The position numbers were made by a program, and so were the translations under genes. DNA of 33,992 nucleotides from an uncultured Schlesneria sp. (lineage in GTDB: Bacteria > Planctomycetota > Planctomycetia > Planctomycetales > Planctomycetaceae), in the NCBI GenBank assembly GCA_903858935.1, contig CAIOKO010000160.1, positions 1 through 33,992 on the forward strand, written 5' to 3'. Below, piece after piece: positions 33,974 to 33,992 of this stretch. Position 1 is the stretch's first letter, and each line of letters opens with the position of its first letter. Under the pieces are notes generated by a model, which ran no database searches, was not told where the DNA came from, and saw only the letters and a program-made list of their open reading frames with translations.

Positions 33974-33992
33974 ATGACTCAAAGCATGAATG
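33974..33992 (+). CDS. Start of a gene cut by the window edge
   Basis: GGAGG at 33962-33966 is followed after seven bases by ATG at 33974, giving M-T-Q-S-M-N before the window ends. The ribosome binding site is the strongest seen in the window. Only six residues are available, so no function can be given. Confidence 0.55.

Noticed and set aside
1-33992. CRISPR arrays, tRNA/rRNA genes, integrases and insertion sequences
   Set aside because: Looked for along the window and none recognised: no regularly spaced repeats, no transposase or integrase motifs in any frame, no rRNA-like sequence. A tRNA could be missed by eye.

Overview
The window looks like a chromosomal segment of a planctomycete (phylum Planctomycetota, probably class Planctomycetia). 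The main support is the gene content: a secreted PSCyt1-DUF1549-DUF1553 protein followed directly by a twin-arginine DUF1501 protein, large secreted proteins combining beta-propeller, HEAT and c-type haem modules, a CotH-type fusion, a ThuA-like protein and a short membrane-protein family that I associate with this phylum. No rRNA, tRNA, CRISPR array, integrase or transposase was recognised. Short operons and lone genes lie on both strands. All assignments come from reading motifs; no database search was run.

Layout, left half. Positions 44-1135 hold a major-facilitator transporter whose first two helices are missing or decayed. A creatinase/ectoine-hydrolase-like M24 protein (1382-2578) and the PSCyt1/DUF1501 pair (2620-6472) follow on the plus strand. 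A plus-strand run from 6655 to 11104 encodes a bestrophin-like (DUF4239) membrane protein, a cytoplasmic GH13 glycosidase, a second membrane protein and a DUF2252 kinase-like protein. A small minus-strand membrane protein (11222-11551), a tandem-FAS1 secreted protein with a strong terminator (11876-13011) and an eight-helix membrane protein (13228-14223) complete this half.

Layout, right half. A minus-strand group (20900 down to 14186) encodes a redox-dead thioredoxin-like protein, a dihydrodipicolinate-synthase-family aldolase, a five-haem cytochrome c, a secreted beta-propeller protein overlapping it by 20 bp, and a secreted ThuA-like protein. Then come a catalase-related haem protein (+), a CpsB/YwqE PHP phosphatase (-), a redoxin-cytochrome-copper monooxygenase triple fusion with a small membrane partner (+), an aldehyde dehydrogenase with a clean terminator (+), and a two-gene operon of a 1320-residue CotH/propeller/HEAT/cytochrome fusion plus a CE15-like glucuronoyl esterase (+). 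The right end has about 750 bp without a convincing gene, a low-molecular-weight phosphatase reading frame broken by a stop codon, and the first codons of another gene behind a strong ribosome binding site.

Taken together, many products are exported and carry haem, copper or carbohydrate-active modules. This suggests periplasmic or cell-surface oxidation and breakdown of complex organic matter, with electrons passing to c-type haems. That integrated picture is inference. The most unusual items are the two multidomain fusions (23421-25247 and 27596-31558), the overlapping cytochrome/propeller/ThuA cluster, and the decayed genes at both ends of the window.
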